64,000 bases of DNA from Stromatinia cepivora (lineage: Eukaryota > Ascomycota > Leotiomycetes > Helotiales > Sclerotiniaceae), in the NCBI GenBank assembly GCA_014898415.1, contig RCTD01000016.1, positions 1,116,001-1,180,000 of the forward strand. The letters run 5' to 3'. Below, in pieces: positions 1-14,375 of this stretch. The translations under genes and the position numbers were made by a program. Numbering within the stretch: position 1 is the first letter of the stretch; the number at the start of each line of letters is the position of its first letter. The notes beneath the pieces are model-generated. The model was not told the DNA's origin. It saw only the letters and a list, made by a program, of their open reading frames with translations, and ran no database searches.

Positions 1-594
1 ATTTCCTTTTTATCTTTATCATTAATAATACTCTTCAATTCATTTTTACTTATTAAATTTATTCATAGATTTTTAATATAATTATTAAAATATTAATGAA
101 AAGATAATAAATTATATCAAATATACTAATAAAATAACATTACAAATCTATATATATCTTTACCAATTTTACGAATTTTTCAATCTATATATTCAAAACT
201 AATATAATTTTTTTTATATTATGAAATAATTATATCAAATTATATATTTTTTATTTACCAAAAAATACTTTTACTTTTTATATAAATTTAATTTATCAAT
301 TCTTCAAATTCCTCAAAAATATAACTTTCTTAAACAAATCAATTTCAATTATTTATTACTTATAACAAAATCATAATAATCAAATATATTCACTATATAC
401 AAAATCTGATCCTTTTGAAAAAAAGCATTTTTTTATTTATTATTTCATTTTCAAATAAAGATGTCATATTATTATAATAAATTATATATTTAATATAACA
501 AAAATATACAAAATATATAAATTATAAAAATATTAATTCAAAGAATAATTGAAATATATCAAAGAAAATAAAAACAATTCTAAAATATAATATT

Positions 595-830
595 ACGAGC
601 TTTGACTCCTGCCCTTTCGGAGCTAAAAATAACAATGGATTCGCTACGCTCCCCATAGTTATTTTTCACGCTTTTCAGGATCTACGATCAGCTTGTACTG
701 TGTATGTGTAATCTATTAGATATTTATAATTTGAAGCTTTTTTAATTCAATAATTATAAAATTTGAAGTTATTCGGAATTCCCTTTTTCGAAAGGGTGAT
801 CTTTATATCAGATTCTGTATTAAAATATAG
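595..830. other. GC-normal patch with two hairpins, organelle-like
   Basis: This patch stands out from surrounding AT-rich DNA. It holds a perfect 9-bp stem (AAAAATAAC paired with GTTATTTTT, about 626-668) around a loop containing ATTCGCTACGCTC, and a second hairpin near 783-798 with stem CCCTTT, loop TTCG, stem AAAGGG. GC-rich hairpins in an AT background are typical of fungal mitochondrial intergenic DNA, so a mitochondrial insertion is possible. That origin is inference. Confidence 0.35.
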
Positions 831-869
831 AGTAGATTTTATATAGATTCTATAATCTCTGAATTTGAA

Positions 870-870
<1 letters not shown>

Positions 871-901
<31 letters not shown>
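871..901. repeat. Trinucleotide run (ATT)n
   Basis: About ten copies of ATT. Simple sequence, with no coding meaning visible. Confidence 0.8.
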
Positions 902-903
<2 letters not shown>

Positions 904-1173
904 ATCTTTAATAATGTTGATAAAAATAATGAAAATGAATTAATTAAAATATTTATTTTAATAAGATAAATAAATCTTTTATATTTCTTTTTAGATATTC
1001 AATTTTTTATTTTTTTTTGAATTAATATCAAAATATAATAATTTTGAAATTCAATTTTCTTATTATATATAATCAATAATATTTTAAATTTTTTCAAAAG
1101 TTATATTATAATTATTTCTATTATATTTTATTTTTAATTTCAATTATCAAAAAATTTATATAATAATTAAAGT

Positions 1174-1306
1174 ATTTTATTCTTTTATTCTTTTATTCTT
1201 TTATTCTTTTATTCTTTTATTCTTTTATTCTTTTATTCTTTTATTCTTTTATTCTTTTATTCTTTTATTCTTTTATTCTTTTATTCTTTTATTCTTTTAT
1301 TCTTTT
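1174..1306. repeat. Octanucleotide microsatellite (TTTTATTC)n
   Basis: About 16-17 perfect copies of the 8-bp unit TTTTATTC run without interruption. Perfect identity in a region full of mutations suggests that the array formed or was homogenised after the RIP damage. Confidence 0.9.
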
Positions 1307-4300
1307 CCACCAAATATCATTTCAAACATTTGAAAATATTAATTAAAAAAAGGAATTAATATTTTTAAGAAAAATATCTTTTTATAATAAAATAATAATA
1401 CAAATCTCAAATATTTTAATATGTTTTTGTATATCGATCAACACCAAAGAATATTTTCTTTTTTTCAAATACTTTGTTAAATTTTATCAATAATATATTA
1501 TATATCCATATATATATATATATACAAATATTATTAAAAAATTATATAATAGAATCGAAATTCGTATATATTATATATAAAATCTCTTATTCGAATCAAA
1601 AAGTATTTATATAAAAGAATTTCAATTATTTCGAAATTCAGAATTATTATTCATCGATTATTTTTTAAAAATGAAATATCAATTATTATTTGATATTTTA
1701 TATACACAAAGAGTCTTTTATATCGATGAATCAAAATATAGATTTCGAATATTTTATTTATTCAAAGATAATAAATCAGAAATTATATGAAATATTCAAT
1801 TCAAAATTAAATAAATTCTTTTTTTTTATTATATTCAAAAATTTATTTTTTATTTTCGAATTAATCGATAATTATCTTTTAATTCAAGAATATTTTGAAA
1901 AAAGAGTTTTAATTTTATATAATGATTATATATTAAAGTTTTTTTATTGAAACAAAATTCGAATATAAATATATATAATAAAAAAGCAAAATAGTATTAT
2001 ATTGGATTAATATAATCATTTATAAATTAAGAGATTTTCAAATAATTCGATATATTGAACGAGAATTGTTTGAAATTAAAAAAATCAGTATTATATCAAA
2101 AGTCCGAATAATAATATTAATAAAATCAATAATTATATAAAAATTATATTCAATTATATATTAAAAAATATCAAATTTGAAAATTACAAAGAATTCCTAT
2201 ATATAATTCGAAATATATTGAATCGAATAAATATCAAAATTTTTCAATTTCATTTCGATTTAACAAAATATATAATAAATAATTAAAAAATTTAATTCAA
2301 AAGATTTCATTATAATTTATTTATAATAAATTATTGAATAATATATCTTTAATATATATTATTTATAAATAGATTTTCCAAAAAAGAAGTATTTATTTAT
2401 CAATAATTTAATAATTCAAATTGAATTAACATAAAAAATATATCATTCAATCTATATTTCTAGAATCAAATTTAATTAAATATTTTTAATATTTATAAAG
2501 AATAATATTATAATATTTCTTAAATAAAGATATTCTAATTTGTTTAATTTCATTATATATAATATAATTAGTGTTAATGGAAAAATAATTGATTTATTTC
2601 AAGATTTACAAAAATTTGATATTGAATAAATATATTAAATAAATTATATATTATAATAATATTATTCAAAATAAATTAAATATATTATATATTATAATAA
2701 TATTATTCAAAATAAATTAAAAATTCAATAAATAATTGGAATATTAATATAAATAAATTGATATCTGAATTAATATTTAAAGAATTAAAAAAGAAAGACC
2801 CATTAAAAATAAATAAATTGTCAAATATTATCCCTAATTATACTAATCATAAAAAAATAATTTGAAAAACAAATGCTTTAAAATGTATTTTGAATTTTAT
2901 AATAAAGAATATATTGGGATGATTCAAATAATAAAACAAATCAAATTCATAATAAAAAAAGAATAAAGATTGTTTTCATAAAATAAATAAAGAATTAAAT
3001 AATCTTAAAAAAATCAATAATAAAAAGTTCAAAAAATCTTTTAAATTTGATAATAATAAGAATAATAAAAAAACAGTTATAAAAATAAAAAGGATTATAA
3101 AAATTCAAATTCTAAAGAAAACTTTAATATAAAATAAATAAATCAAAATAACTTATTAATTGATTATTCTATAAAAGAAAATTCTGAATGCAATATAGGA
3201 ATAATGATTTTATTAATAAATCGAACAAATAAATCTAAAGATAATATAATTTTAAATTCAAAATAATAAAGTATTTTAATCCCAATAAAAATTCTTTTAT
3301 TAATTATCAATAAGAGAAAATTCCAAAATTTATTATTATAATAAATAATAAAAAGTCATGATCGGGAAAATCAAATGTATACCTATTTTAAAATCAATTC
3401 TAATTAATACAAAAAAAACTATGAGAAAATAGATTAATTATATTATACCTTTCAAAAATATGTTTAATTTTAATTCTAAATTATTAAATATAAATATAAT
3501 AACAAAATGAATACAAAATATATTCTATTTATATTATAATATTAATCATAAGTTCTTATTGGATTGTGGTTCGGGTGGAGTCGTTGGTTATATCAATGAT
3601 AAGGAATTAATAAAAATAAAAATAAAATTCATAATTTAAATAATATTAATAATTCGAATAATGATATAAATCAAAATGAATTAGATTTATAATATAAATA
3701 TTTAAATTATATGAATAAAGATTATATTGTAAAATCATTCAAATTAAATAAAGATAGTTTAAAAATAGATCTTAATAAATATAATAATTAATTATATACG
3801 ATAATATATCAAAGTATCAATAAAAATTTATCTGATTTAAATTTGAATTAATTCGATAAAATAAATATTGATATTTATAGATCTTTAATAATAAATTTAA
3901 GAGAAGAAAAATATATAATAATCTTCATTGATTCAATAACAAAAATTATATAAATATATTCTATAAAATATAAATCAGATTCTCTTGATATATTAAAAGA
4001 TTTTTATTATTTAATATTCAATCAATTTACTATAAAAATCAAAATAATAAAAATCGATAATACTTTCGAATTTAAATCAAATAAATAAAAATTCTTTATT
4101 AAATTTGAAAAAAATAATAATGAAATATATAAATTTATATATATATTTTCAGAATAAACTAATCGAAAAATTAAATAGATATTTAATTGAAAGATTATTA
4201 ATCTCTATGAAAAACTTTAATATTTCATTCAATTTATAATTTTATTTAATAAAAGATATAAATTATATTAAAAATAAAATCTTTAATAAAACTATGAAAA

Positions 4301-5893
4301 ATTCTCTATATAAAATTTTATATAATAAAGATCCTGAATTCAAATATATAAAAATCTTATATTCATTTTTTCTTATTAAAACTTAAAAAAAATAAACTTG
4401 ATTATAAATCAGAAAAAGAAATATTAATGGGTTTTGAATTTTCTAATAATTTATTGTTTTATGTTTCTAATAGAAATAAAATAATAAACTTAAAAGATTA
4501 TATTGTTAAAGAAAATATTGAATATTATAATAAAAATAATATTAATATAAATCATCTTTTTGAAGATTTAATTTTTGAACTTTTGGAGAGTAATAATCAA
4601 GAAGAAAATTATTATAAAAATGATGAAAATAATAATAATAATAAAAATAATAATTAGAATCAACAAACAAACAAATATTTAATAATTGAGATTTCATATA
4701 ATCTGAATTTGTTTATTCCTATTAGATAATCAAAGTATATAAAGAGATAGAATTTAATTTAAATATATTTAGTTTAGTTTATATAATTTATATTAAATCA
4801 TTAAATAAAGATTCAAAATTTAAAACGTTTATTAATAATAAATTATTATTATTAATTTTAATATCAAAATTCAAGAAAAGAAATTATAATTTAAAAATTT
4901 GAGAATATAAATTTAATTATCTTTGAATTATATATCCAAATTATAAATTCATAGTAAAACAAAATATAAATAAAAGCTATAAAATACAAAATAAAAGTAT
5001 TTGAACATAAAAAAACCTGGTATATTATTAATAATATAGACAATATTGAAAATATTAAAACATTATTAATTAAATAAATATTATTGATTAATTATTTATT
5101 AGATAGATAATTATATCGAATTTAAAATTAGATTTGTAATAAAAGGATTTAAACAATTATATAATTTCAATTATTTAAATATATTTCTTAATATAATTAA
5201 ACAAATATTTTAGAATTTAATATTTGTTTCAACTGTAAATAAAGGATAGTATATATATAAAATAAAAATAACATTAGTTTTTGTATAAAATGATATTAAT
5301 AAAAATCTCTATTTAAAATTTTCTCAAGTTTATAATAAAAATAATATTATTATATTAAAATTAAACAAAACTTTTTATAATTCAAAACAATCAATTAAAA
5401 TATGATATATTATTTTCAAAAACACTTTATACAAATTAAATTTCATTAAATTAATTATAACTGAATATATATTTTATAATAAAGCCTTTGATTTAATATT
5501 AAATATGTTTATCGATGATATAATTATTTTAAGTTTTATAAAAAAATCTACTCAAAGAATTTATTAAAAACCTTAAAGCTAATTTAGGTTTCAAAAATCT
5601 AGATTTTATAAAAGATTATTTAGATATTCAAATTAATAAAAAACAACATTCTTTTAAATTATCTTAAAAAGAATATATTAATAAATATCTAAAAGATTTA
5701 AATTTAAATGATTACAACATAATTGTTATTTTTATAAAATCTCAAAATAATTTAAATATAAATTGAGAAAAAATAAATATAAATAATATAAAATAAACTT
5801 AAAAAACCATTAAAAAATTATTATATTTAATCTTTAATACTAAAAAGAATATTACTTTTACAATATTAAAACTAACTAGATTCATATTTAATC

Positions 5894-5906
5894 TTAATAA
5901 AAATTA
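5894..5906. repeat. 5' target-site duplication of the LINE
   Basis: TTAATAAAAATTA, identical to 11547-11559. It lies in copia coding sequence. Reading from the first copy into the second restores the copia frame without a gap. Confidence 0.85.
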
Positions 5907-8900
5907 ATTATAGTTGTTTAATAGTTCAGTCTATATAAAAATCTCAAATTGATAGTATCTTTATATTTTTGATTTTAAATAATTGTAGAAGTATTTTTAT
6001 TATTTTTATTATTATTTTAATTTACTATTTTGATAAATGTAATATTGAATGATAAAGAGTTTATTTTAAATTCTTCTTTTGAATTTTAAAAATTATAATT
6101 ATTAATAAATCTTTAATATATTATAAAGATGTATAAAGAAAATAAAAATATTTTTTATAGTATTTGTTTTTCAGAATTGTATAATTGAGATTGATATAAT
6201 ATTAAGAAATAATAAGATATTATATCAGTTTTGATGTAGATTATTGATATATTTATTTTATTTTAAAAAAAAATTTTATTGAAATAGAAAGTTTTGGTTT
6301 TATTTTAGTTAGATTTTGTAATTTTATTTTTGTATTAATTATAATAAATATAGGAAAGATTATATTATTTATTAATATAATCAAAATTGTATTTGATTTA
6401 GATGTTTTTGGTATTTTGAAATTGTTTAATTTATATAAATTTGATAATAATATATTTAGTAAGATTTTTTTAAGGTTTTTATAAATGATAACATTACTTT
6501 CGATTATAATATTTTTGATTATAGATTGTTAATAAAGTATAAATTGTAGATTTTTCTAAATTGTTTTGACATTTTTTATGATAATAATTGATATAATTGA
6601 TTCATGATATTATCATTTTTTCAATTTTGATTATTATTTTTATTATTATTGAATAGATTATTAATCTTCTTAATATTGTTATATATAATTTATTTTTTAT
6701 TTCAAAGAATATAGAAATAATGAAATATACTTTTGTAGTTGTTTTTTTTTTGAAAAATTTGAAAAATAATATAATTATATTATTATTAATGTTTTTTTAG
6801 GTTTTATAGATATCGATAAAGGATATATTTTGATTAATGAAATTTTTGGATTTAAGGAAATTGTAGTATAAATCAATTTCAAATTTGTTAATTGTAAATC
6901 TTTGAAATATAGGGTTAATTTAATAATTAGAAAGATTATTTAGATTATTTTATTTTTGAAATTTATTGGTTTTTTTTGGTTTTTTAATTTTGAAGATAAA
7001 ATGAAGATTATTAATAAGAAGATTGTTATTATTTATTATGATATAGAATATTACGGTTTTTATAATTCTTTTAAATATATTAAATATATTTGTTGTATTT
7101 ATTATAGTATTTGAATGGATATATATAAAGATTCTTTTAAGATAAATTATATTAATTATTATAGATCTTTTTTTTATAAATTATATTCATTGTTTTATTA
7201 TTTTTTAAAAAAGAATAATAAATATATTAAATTAATTTATAAAGGATTTGATATTATTTATTAATATAAAGATATTTTATTTAAAATAGTTTAGTTAGTA
7301 AATAATATAGTAATTGTTATTTTTGTTTTTGTTAAGTATAAATATAAAAACAAAATAATGATTTGATATAAAGAAATTGGATTATTTATAATCTTTATTA
7401 TAATCAAATTAATAATAATTTCGATTATAAAATCTGATATTATTAACATCTTTTTTTGATTTTTTTATAAAAAGAAAAAGATCATTGTTTTAATTATTGA
7501 TATTCCTTTTAAAAAAAAATTGAAATCGTATTTAATAAAGTTCTTAATGAAATTTTTATAATGGATATTGATAAGAATAAATTTATAATTGATTATTTTA
7601 ATATTTTTTTTAAATAATGAAATATTATAAAAAGTATTATGATGAAAGGGGTTATTAATAAGATATTTAAATTGATTAAATTAATATTAATAAAAATATT
7701 TTGTTCTAATTTGATTAATAATAGAATTCAAAATTATTGAGAATTCGATTATTATATATTAATTGATTTTCAGGATTTTTTTATTTTTGAAATTGAAGAA
7801 TCTTTTTATTTTTGGATTATAATTTATATTTATAAAAAGATAGATTTATACATTTAATAATAATGATTTATTTATAATAAAGATATTTTTTAAATTGATA
7901 TTAATAATAATATTATTTTGAATATATATTGATAATTAATGATTGATGAAATAATAAATTATATAACATATTTTATATTTATTTGTTAATGTTTTATTGA
8001 AAGTACTTTCAATATATAATATGATATATTTGAATTTGATATTATTATTATTATTTACTGAGATAATAATTGGATAATATAGTTTGTTATTAATAATATA
8101 AATTTTATTGATGAATTTAATGAATTTATCTAAAAAAAAAAAAAATTTTGATTTTTTTTTTAAATAATTTTTTTTTATATATTTATTGAAGAAGATTTAT
8201 ATATTAGATTAGATTATATAATTTAAATTATAATAATTTTTCATAAAGGTTGGATTATTTTGAAATAATGTTATTATAGAGTTTTGAAGGATTTTTTGGA
8301 ATAAGTTTTTGAATTTTGTTAATATTGATATTATTAGTTTACATAATTTCCCGAAAATTTTTGATATAATTGAAGTTTTTGTAAAGGATTTTATTGTTAT
8401 TTTAGAATTGATTATTTATATTATAAATAAATTTGATTGAAATAAGAGATATTCAATTTTTTAGTAGAATAATGATTATAAAAAAGTTTATAAGGATTAT
8501 ATCAAAATTTGATTAATCGAAATAAATTCATTTATTATTAAGGTTTTTTATAATATTATATATAAAGTTAAATATAAATATTGGAAATCTATTATTAATG
8601 AAATTAAAGATAATAAGGGTTTTTATAAAATTATTAATTGATATAAATTGGATTTTAGTTTTAAATCATTTTTATTATTTATTGATAATTAAATGATAGA
8701 TAATATAATGGAAAAAGTAGAAGTTTTATATATTTCGATATTAAATTATTTTAATCTAGATGATGATTTCAATGATAATTTATTGATTAATTAATAAAAT
8801 GATATAATTTTTGAATAGTTTAATTTGATTTTTATAAAAGAAATAGAAAAGAATATTATTAATGTTTTTAGTATATTATTCAAAATAGATAGAATTATAA

Positions 8901-11546
8901 TTCGGTTATTTAGAATATATTGGAAATTAATTAAATATATAATATATGATTTATATAATTATTATTTAGTTTTGAATTTTTTTTTTTAGATTTGGAAATT
9001 GATAGAAATTGTAATGTTTTTTAAGATAGACAAAAAAAATCGGTTTTTGGTTTGTTTGCGGGGATTTGTTGTGTTTGTCTTTTGCGTTTTTAAGTGTTGA
9101 GAATATGTTGTTGTTGAGGGGGTTGGGTGGATGGTGTTTATAAATGATATTTTGAATTTATAATATAATAAAGTTTTTTTTTTTCAAAAAAGTAATTATT
9201 GATTTGATAATTAGTTTCATATATAATATTAAAATAGTTATATTTTAGGAGTTAGAAATCATTATAATTATTATAAATGTTCAAGTTATCTTTAATTTTT
9301 TTTTAGAATTTTTTATTTTTATTTTTATTTGTTTTATATATATTATATTTTGTAGAGTTTTTTTCTTAAAATATCAAATTGAAATTTGATTATATTAAAA
9401 TCTCAAAATCATTTAATGATAATATTTGCCTTTTCTTTATAAAAATAAAGAATATAATAAATTAGAAAAATCGGAATAAAATCTATTTTGTTTTTCAGAA
9501 ATTGGAAATGATTTATATATTTAAAAAAAAAATTCTATTATATATAATAAACAAAAATCTTATTATCATTTTTATTATTATAATCGAAAAACATGATTTT
9601 TAATTTGCTTCATAATAATTAGGAATATAATTTCATAAAAAATTATTTTTTCGATAACATACTACAAAAAGAATAATAAAGGTTCGCTATAGAATTTATT
9701 ATATTCAAAGTTTTATTAAAATTATTAATAGTTTATTTATTTTTATATTATAAAAAATAATTATTATTTATATTATTTTCTTTTTAATTTATAATATCAG
9801 GATATAATATAAAATAAATCAATATATTTTAATAGTGAATATTAGAATAGGAAAATAAATGAATTTTATAAGATTTTAATTATAAAAAGTATATTATTTA
9901 TTTGAAAAATTATATTTATAATTATTCTTTTTAAAGATGTGGATATTCCTTGTGATAATATTATTTTTGAAGAAATCAAATTATAATTTATTTTTTGAAT
10001 CTAGATAATTGATATCGATTATTTTTGATTGAATATTATTTTTTAATGACTATTAAGAATTATAATATTAAAACTAAATATATATTCAAGATTAAAATAT
10101 AGAGATTTTTATATCTTTTTTAGTATTTCAAAATCTAAATTTAAAATTCTTTATTTTATTTATAGATATAAAATAAATCTTAAAAAAAAGTTTGATAAGA
10201 AAATTATAATAATAGTATTTAAGAAATAAGAAACAGTTTTTCTATTAAATAAAATTATTATCTTTTTGGATGATTTAGAAGAATATATTGATGAAAATAT
10301 ATATATTAGATATAATTATATTATTTATTAAAATAAAAAATAAGTTGTTTTTAGATTTGATTCAATTAATTTTATATTATATATTTTTGATAATAAAATT
10401 CTTGAAATTTGAAGAAACCTTTAATATATAATTAAGATATTAATGAATATTAATTTAAAATGGATTTAATTTTGTATCAATAGTATTTCGATTATATAAT
10501 ATTTTAGAGATAATCTTTTAGAATTGTTTTGATGGATTTTTTATGTTATTTAAGATATTATATAAATTTATAATATTTGGATATAATAATTATTGAAGTA
10601 TTTAAATATTAAGAATAACAAAATAATAAATAAATTAATTGAGTTTAATGTTTTTAAAGATATTTATGATATTGATATTGATTTTTAATTTACAATTAAT
10701 AATTTTAATATCATTTTTAAGAATCTTTATTTCAATATGTAACAAACTTAGTAATTTAGATATAATATAAAATTATTTATAAATTATTGTGGGTAGAATT
10801 TTAGTTATCAAATTAAAATTCTTTTGAAATTTGATTTATTAAGATAATATTTTTATAGATTATTAATTATTAGATTTTTTTATAAGAATTATATATAATA
10901 TTATTAGAAGTTTAAATACAAAAATGTAAATTTCAAATATTTATATAAATAAAATAAAACTTTTTTTTATATATTATTTGTTATATTAAGATTTAAAGAT
11001 TCTTGAATAGATAATTATTTAGATTATTTATTCTTTTATTTTCGATAAAAGAAAATCTGGATTATTTATTTTGCTTAATGAATCAATTATTTAAATTATT
11101 TAAATTTTTAACTATTATCGACTTCTATATTAATATTCATTTTCGATAAAGTAATATATTTTTGTTAAAGATGTATTGTTTTATTTTGAAATCTTTTTTT
11201 TTCTTTATTTGATTTTTTGGATTTATAATTAATATTTAATTAAAAATTTCTTTTTTGGTTTTAATATTTTTGATATTATATTACTTTAATATTTAAATAG
11301 ATCTTTCGATCATTTTTATTATATCTAATAGAAAATGGTTTTGGAAAAATATATATCTATTTTAAATAGGATAGAAGGGTTATATTTGAATAGTCTTTTA
11401 GAATTTATTATAAATTAGAAATACTTTTTAAAATAATTTCTAATTTAAATATTCCTAGTTTAATATATCTTTATACTCTTCAAAATATCTCAGGGTATAA
11501 GTTAGACTTATATTCGCCAGACGTAAATCAATACTACTACTACTAT
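5907..11546 (+). mobile_element. Tad-like non-LTR retrotransposon (LINE) inserted in copia
   Basis: The 5.64-kb insertion is bounded by a 13-bp duplication and ends with a short (TAC)n tail just before the 3' duplication, as expected for a LINE on the + strand. Coding traces are weak but ordered. A possible AP-type endonuclease segment resembling the FNxHHPxW motif lies near 7600-7680. A segment at about 8550-8660 resembles the Tad linker, with YWK, an acidic stretch, then KGFYKIINWYK. The start of the reverse transcriptase resembles KAPGxDGI followed by LFRIYW, at about 8840-8960. A possible RNase H trace lies near 10,260. Stops are frequent and C is almost absent, consistent with heavy RIP. 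The Tad clade is inferred from the linker and RT segments; the boundaries are direct observation. Confidence 0.72.
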
Positions 11547-11559
11547 TTAATAAAAATTA
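11547..11559. repeat. 3' target-site duplication of the LINE
   Basis: TTAATAAAAATTA, matching 5894-5906. Copia RNase H coding resumes directly from here with the reading NKNYLIEIKRIFKYL. Confidence 0.85.
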
Positions 11560-12017
11560 TTTAATTGAAATAAAAAGAATATTTAAATATTTAAGAGAGA
11601 TTAAATCTTTCGAAACTATTTATAAAAAGTATAATAATAATTTTATAAAAGAACATGATGTTATAGATAGATTATATAGAAAATAAAAAATCAATTAGAT
11701 CAATTAATAATTATATATTCATATATATAAATAGATTAAGTATTTGAAGAACAGAATTATAATCAATAATAACTCAAAATATAATGAAATCCAAATCAAT
11801 TTATATTAATTTAATTATTAAAAAAACTATATATCTTAAAAAATTATTAAAAGAATTAAATCAATATAATCAGAATATATTTTTATTATATATTAATAAT
11901 AAAACTATTATATTTATATCAGAAAACTCTATATATTATAATAAAAGTAAATATATAAATATTAAATATTATTTAATTAGATATCTTATTAATAAAAATC
12001 TAATTAAATTAATCTAA

Positions 12018-14375
12018 ATATCTATTAATAAATAATAATTGATGGTTTCATAAAACTATTAAAAAAATTAATTATCAAGATTTATTGAAATAATTCAAGA
12101 ATTTGATTAAAATATTATTAAACAATTGAAAGAGATATTCATTACAAGGGAATATTGTTTTTAATATTATAAGAAAAACTTTTTTTTAATTATTTTAATA
12201 TTATATATTATATAGAATATTATATAAATTGAAAAAGAAATCGTATTTTATATTATATTATTATATTTAGAATCATATTAATAATTCATTCCAATTTACT
12301 TCGAATCTTTGAAATATATCATTATATAAAAAAACAAAAATATAAATATATAGAATATATTGAAAATATTAAATAATCGAAAATATATATATATATATAT
12401 ATAATTGAATTCAATCTAATATTCGAAAACGTTATTTTGAAATCGAAAACGATTAATAAAATCGAAAATAATTTATAATATAAAAATAGATTAAATTTAT
12501 ATAAAGAATCTTCATTCGATAAATATAAAAATATAATAAAAAATTTATATTATTCTAATATATTAAAGAATCAAGAAAAAATATAAATAAAAATTATAGA
12601 TCCCAAATTAAAAAGATTTTTGATTCTATAACTTAATTCATTATTATCATTATAATAATACTAATATCATTCTAATGTTCATTTTTACTATTATAACTCT
12701 ATATTATTTATTCTTTTATAATTTACAAATCATTATTTCTTTATATTTAAGACTCTTTATTATTTATTCGTGATCTCTAATAATTTATAATATAAATTAT
12801 ATATACAATCTTCGATAAATATTATAATTATTGAAAATTTTTCATTTAATAATATATGAATAAGCAAATATAAAGTTATAATGATATAATTAGGGTTTTA
12901 TAGTGATATAGTATTGTATATAGTTAATAATATTAATGAAATTAATTTATGGAATTATAAACCTTTATTTCGGGGTTTATAGCTTTCCTTTATATTTTTT
13001 CTGAATTCTTTAATATATTAATATCTTATATCTATTCGTCAATTCGAATAAAAATTCCTTATTCCGAATACCTCTGATTCGTATAATAAAGGTTCTTTAT
13101 ACTCTTATCGATATCCTTGATATTCATCTAATAAAGATTCTTTATACGAATACCCTTGTATTCGACGTTTTCGATTGTATTATCGATTGAATATTCGTAC
13201 AATACGAATAATAAGGCTGTATATTATATAATTAAGTCTTTGAATTATAAAGTGATTAAAGAGAGTTTTTATTATATTTAAAAACAATATTTATATTGAA
13301 GAGGAGGGCCCAGAGTTCGTTAATGGTATAGTTTCCTTTGTGAGATTGATTATATAATATATTGATACAAAATGAATAATTTAATTTTATCAAGGGAAGA
13401 AAGGTTAATTGAAAATATAAATACCTTTTCCAATTACTCCAAAACAACTGTATTTGTTATTTATTTATTTTTTATAATAATGAAGTTCTATTTTTTATAT
13501 AGAATAAGATCTATAAGAAATTATTATTATTGAACATATTTTTCTTTGAAAATTATAAACGAATTTAAAGCTTTTTTATTAACCGAAATATATTCAATAA
13601 AAAATATTCGAACCTTTAAATCAAATTGTTTTTTTGAATAAATTTCTATTAAATATTTTCTATCATTAATTTATTAAAATTTTAATTCTCTATGATATCT
13701 AATTTATTTATATTCTATTGATTCTCGAATTTAATATCTTTAATTTTAAAAATATTAAGAAGATGAAATTATTTTTTAATAATATTAATACTAGTGTTTG
13801 GAACTTATATGGAGTTAGTTCTTTATTGTTTTTTTGTTTTAGTTATAGAATTTTTTTTAGAAAATTATTCATTTATTATTCTCCAAATAAAAAATTCTTT
13901 TCTTTTATAAAAAGAAAATATTTTTTATTTTTTATATTTAATAATAAATTAGACTAATATTAAAAGTTTTTTATATTAATATTTAATTTGTTAATTATTT
14001 CTTTTGAATTGGAGTTATCTTTTGTTGGTTTTGTATATCTTTTTGATGGGATAAATAATTATCAATTTCATTTTGAAGTATAATATAAGTAATATTATAT
14101 TTCAAAAAGGGTTTTTATATTATAAAATTATTTGTAATTGTATTTATTTAATGTTATTGTAATATCATTTTTGGTATGTAGTTTCAATATAATATAATTG
14201 AAATAATATCAAACTTTCGGAGTAATTGATAAAATGATTGTTGAATTATTAAAGTTTAAAAATTAAAAATTAAGTATTATTGTAGCGGTGTAATTTTTGA
14301 GGTAGCCGGAAAGTGGGGTAGGGCACTTATTCCGGCTGTAACAGAGCCCCTTGTCCTTCCAGTATTAACCCCGCC
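12018..14375. other. AT-rich degraded DNA up to the isochore boundary
   Basis: No gene or conserved motif seen. It should contain the 3' LTR of the copia element, but I could not pair it with a 5' LTR. A patch of slightly higher GC with repeated CGAATA-type words lies at 13,000-13,350. Base composition switches sharply to gene-like at about 14,283. Confidence 0.6.

Larger units (their letters stand above)
1..3540. other. AT-rich RIP-degraded DNA, no intact gene
   Basis: Almost pure A/T sequence with stops in every frame; the few open stretches are AT-rich and lack ATG starts or recognisable motifs. It contains a trinucleotide run near 871-901, an octanucleotide microsatellite at 1174-1306, and a GC-normal patch with hairpins at about 595-830. 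The last kilobase probably belongs to the gag end of the copia element that becomes recognisable at about 3,540, but I could not find a clear zinc knuckle or the 5' LTR. Confidence 0.7.
3541..12017 (+). mobile_element. RIP-degraded Ty1/copia retrotransposon, interrupted by a LINE
   Basis: A copia polyprotein can be read in order on +, with many stops. The protease motif LLDCG is followed by INDKEL at about 3553-3610. An integrase core begins near 3860. The integrase-to-RT linker is at 4427-4657. Reverse transcriptase starts near 5110, with the active-site motif FIDDIIIL at about 5508-5531. The segment resembling the copia run from SLxYL to LSRFxxNP lies at 5800-5906. The RNase H part (KRIFKYL, then TIYLKKLLKEL and the final NIKYYLIRYL) resumes only at 11,547-12,017, after the inserted LINE. 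No LTR pair was identified. The domain order matches Ty1/copia (integrase before RT). This is a dead copy. Confidence 0.82.

Noticed and set aside
1690..1950. 86-codon AT-rich frame
   Set aside because: It starts with TTG and consists of Phe, Ile, Lys, Asn and Tyr codons, as expected from random AT-rich sequence.
9040..9140. GC-normal G/T-rich patch inside the LINE
   Set aside because: Considered as a conserved RT block, but its position is too close to the RT start and the reading is ambiguous.
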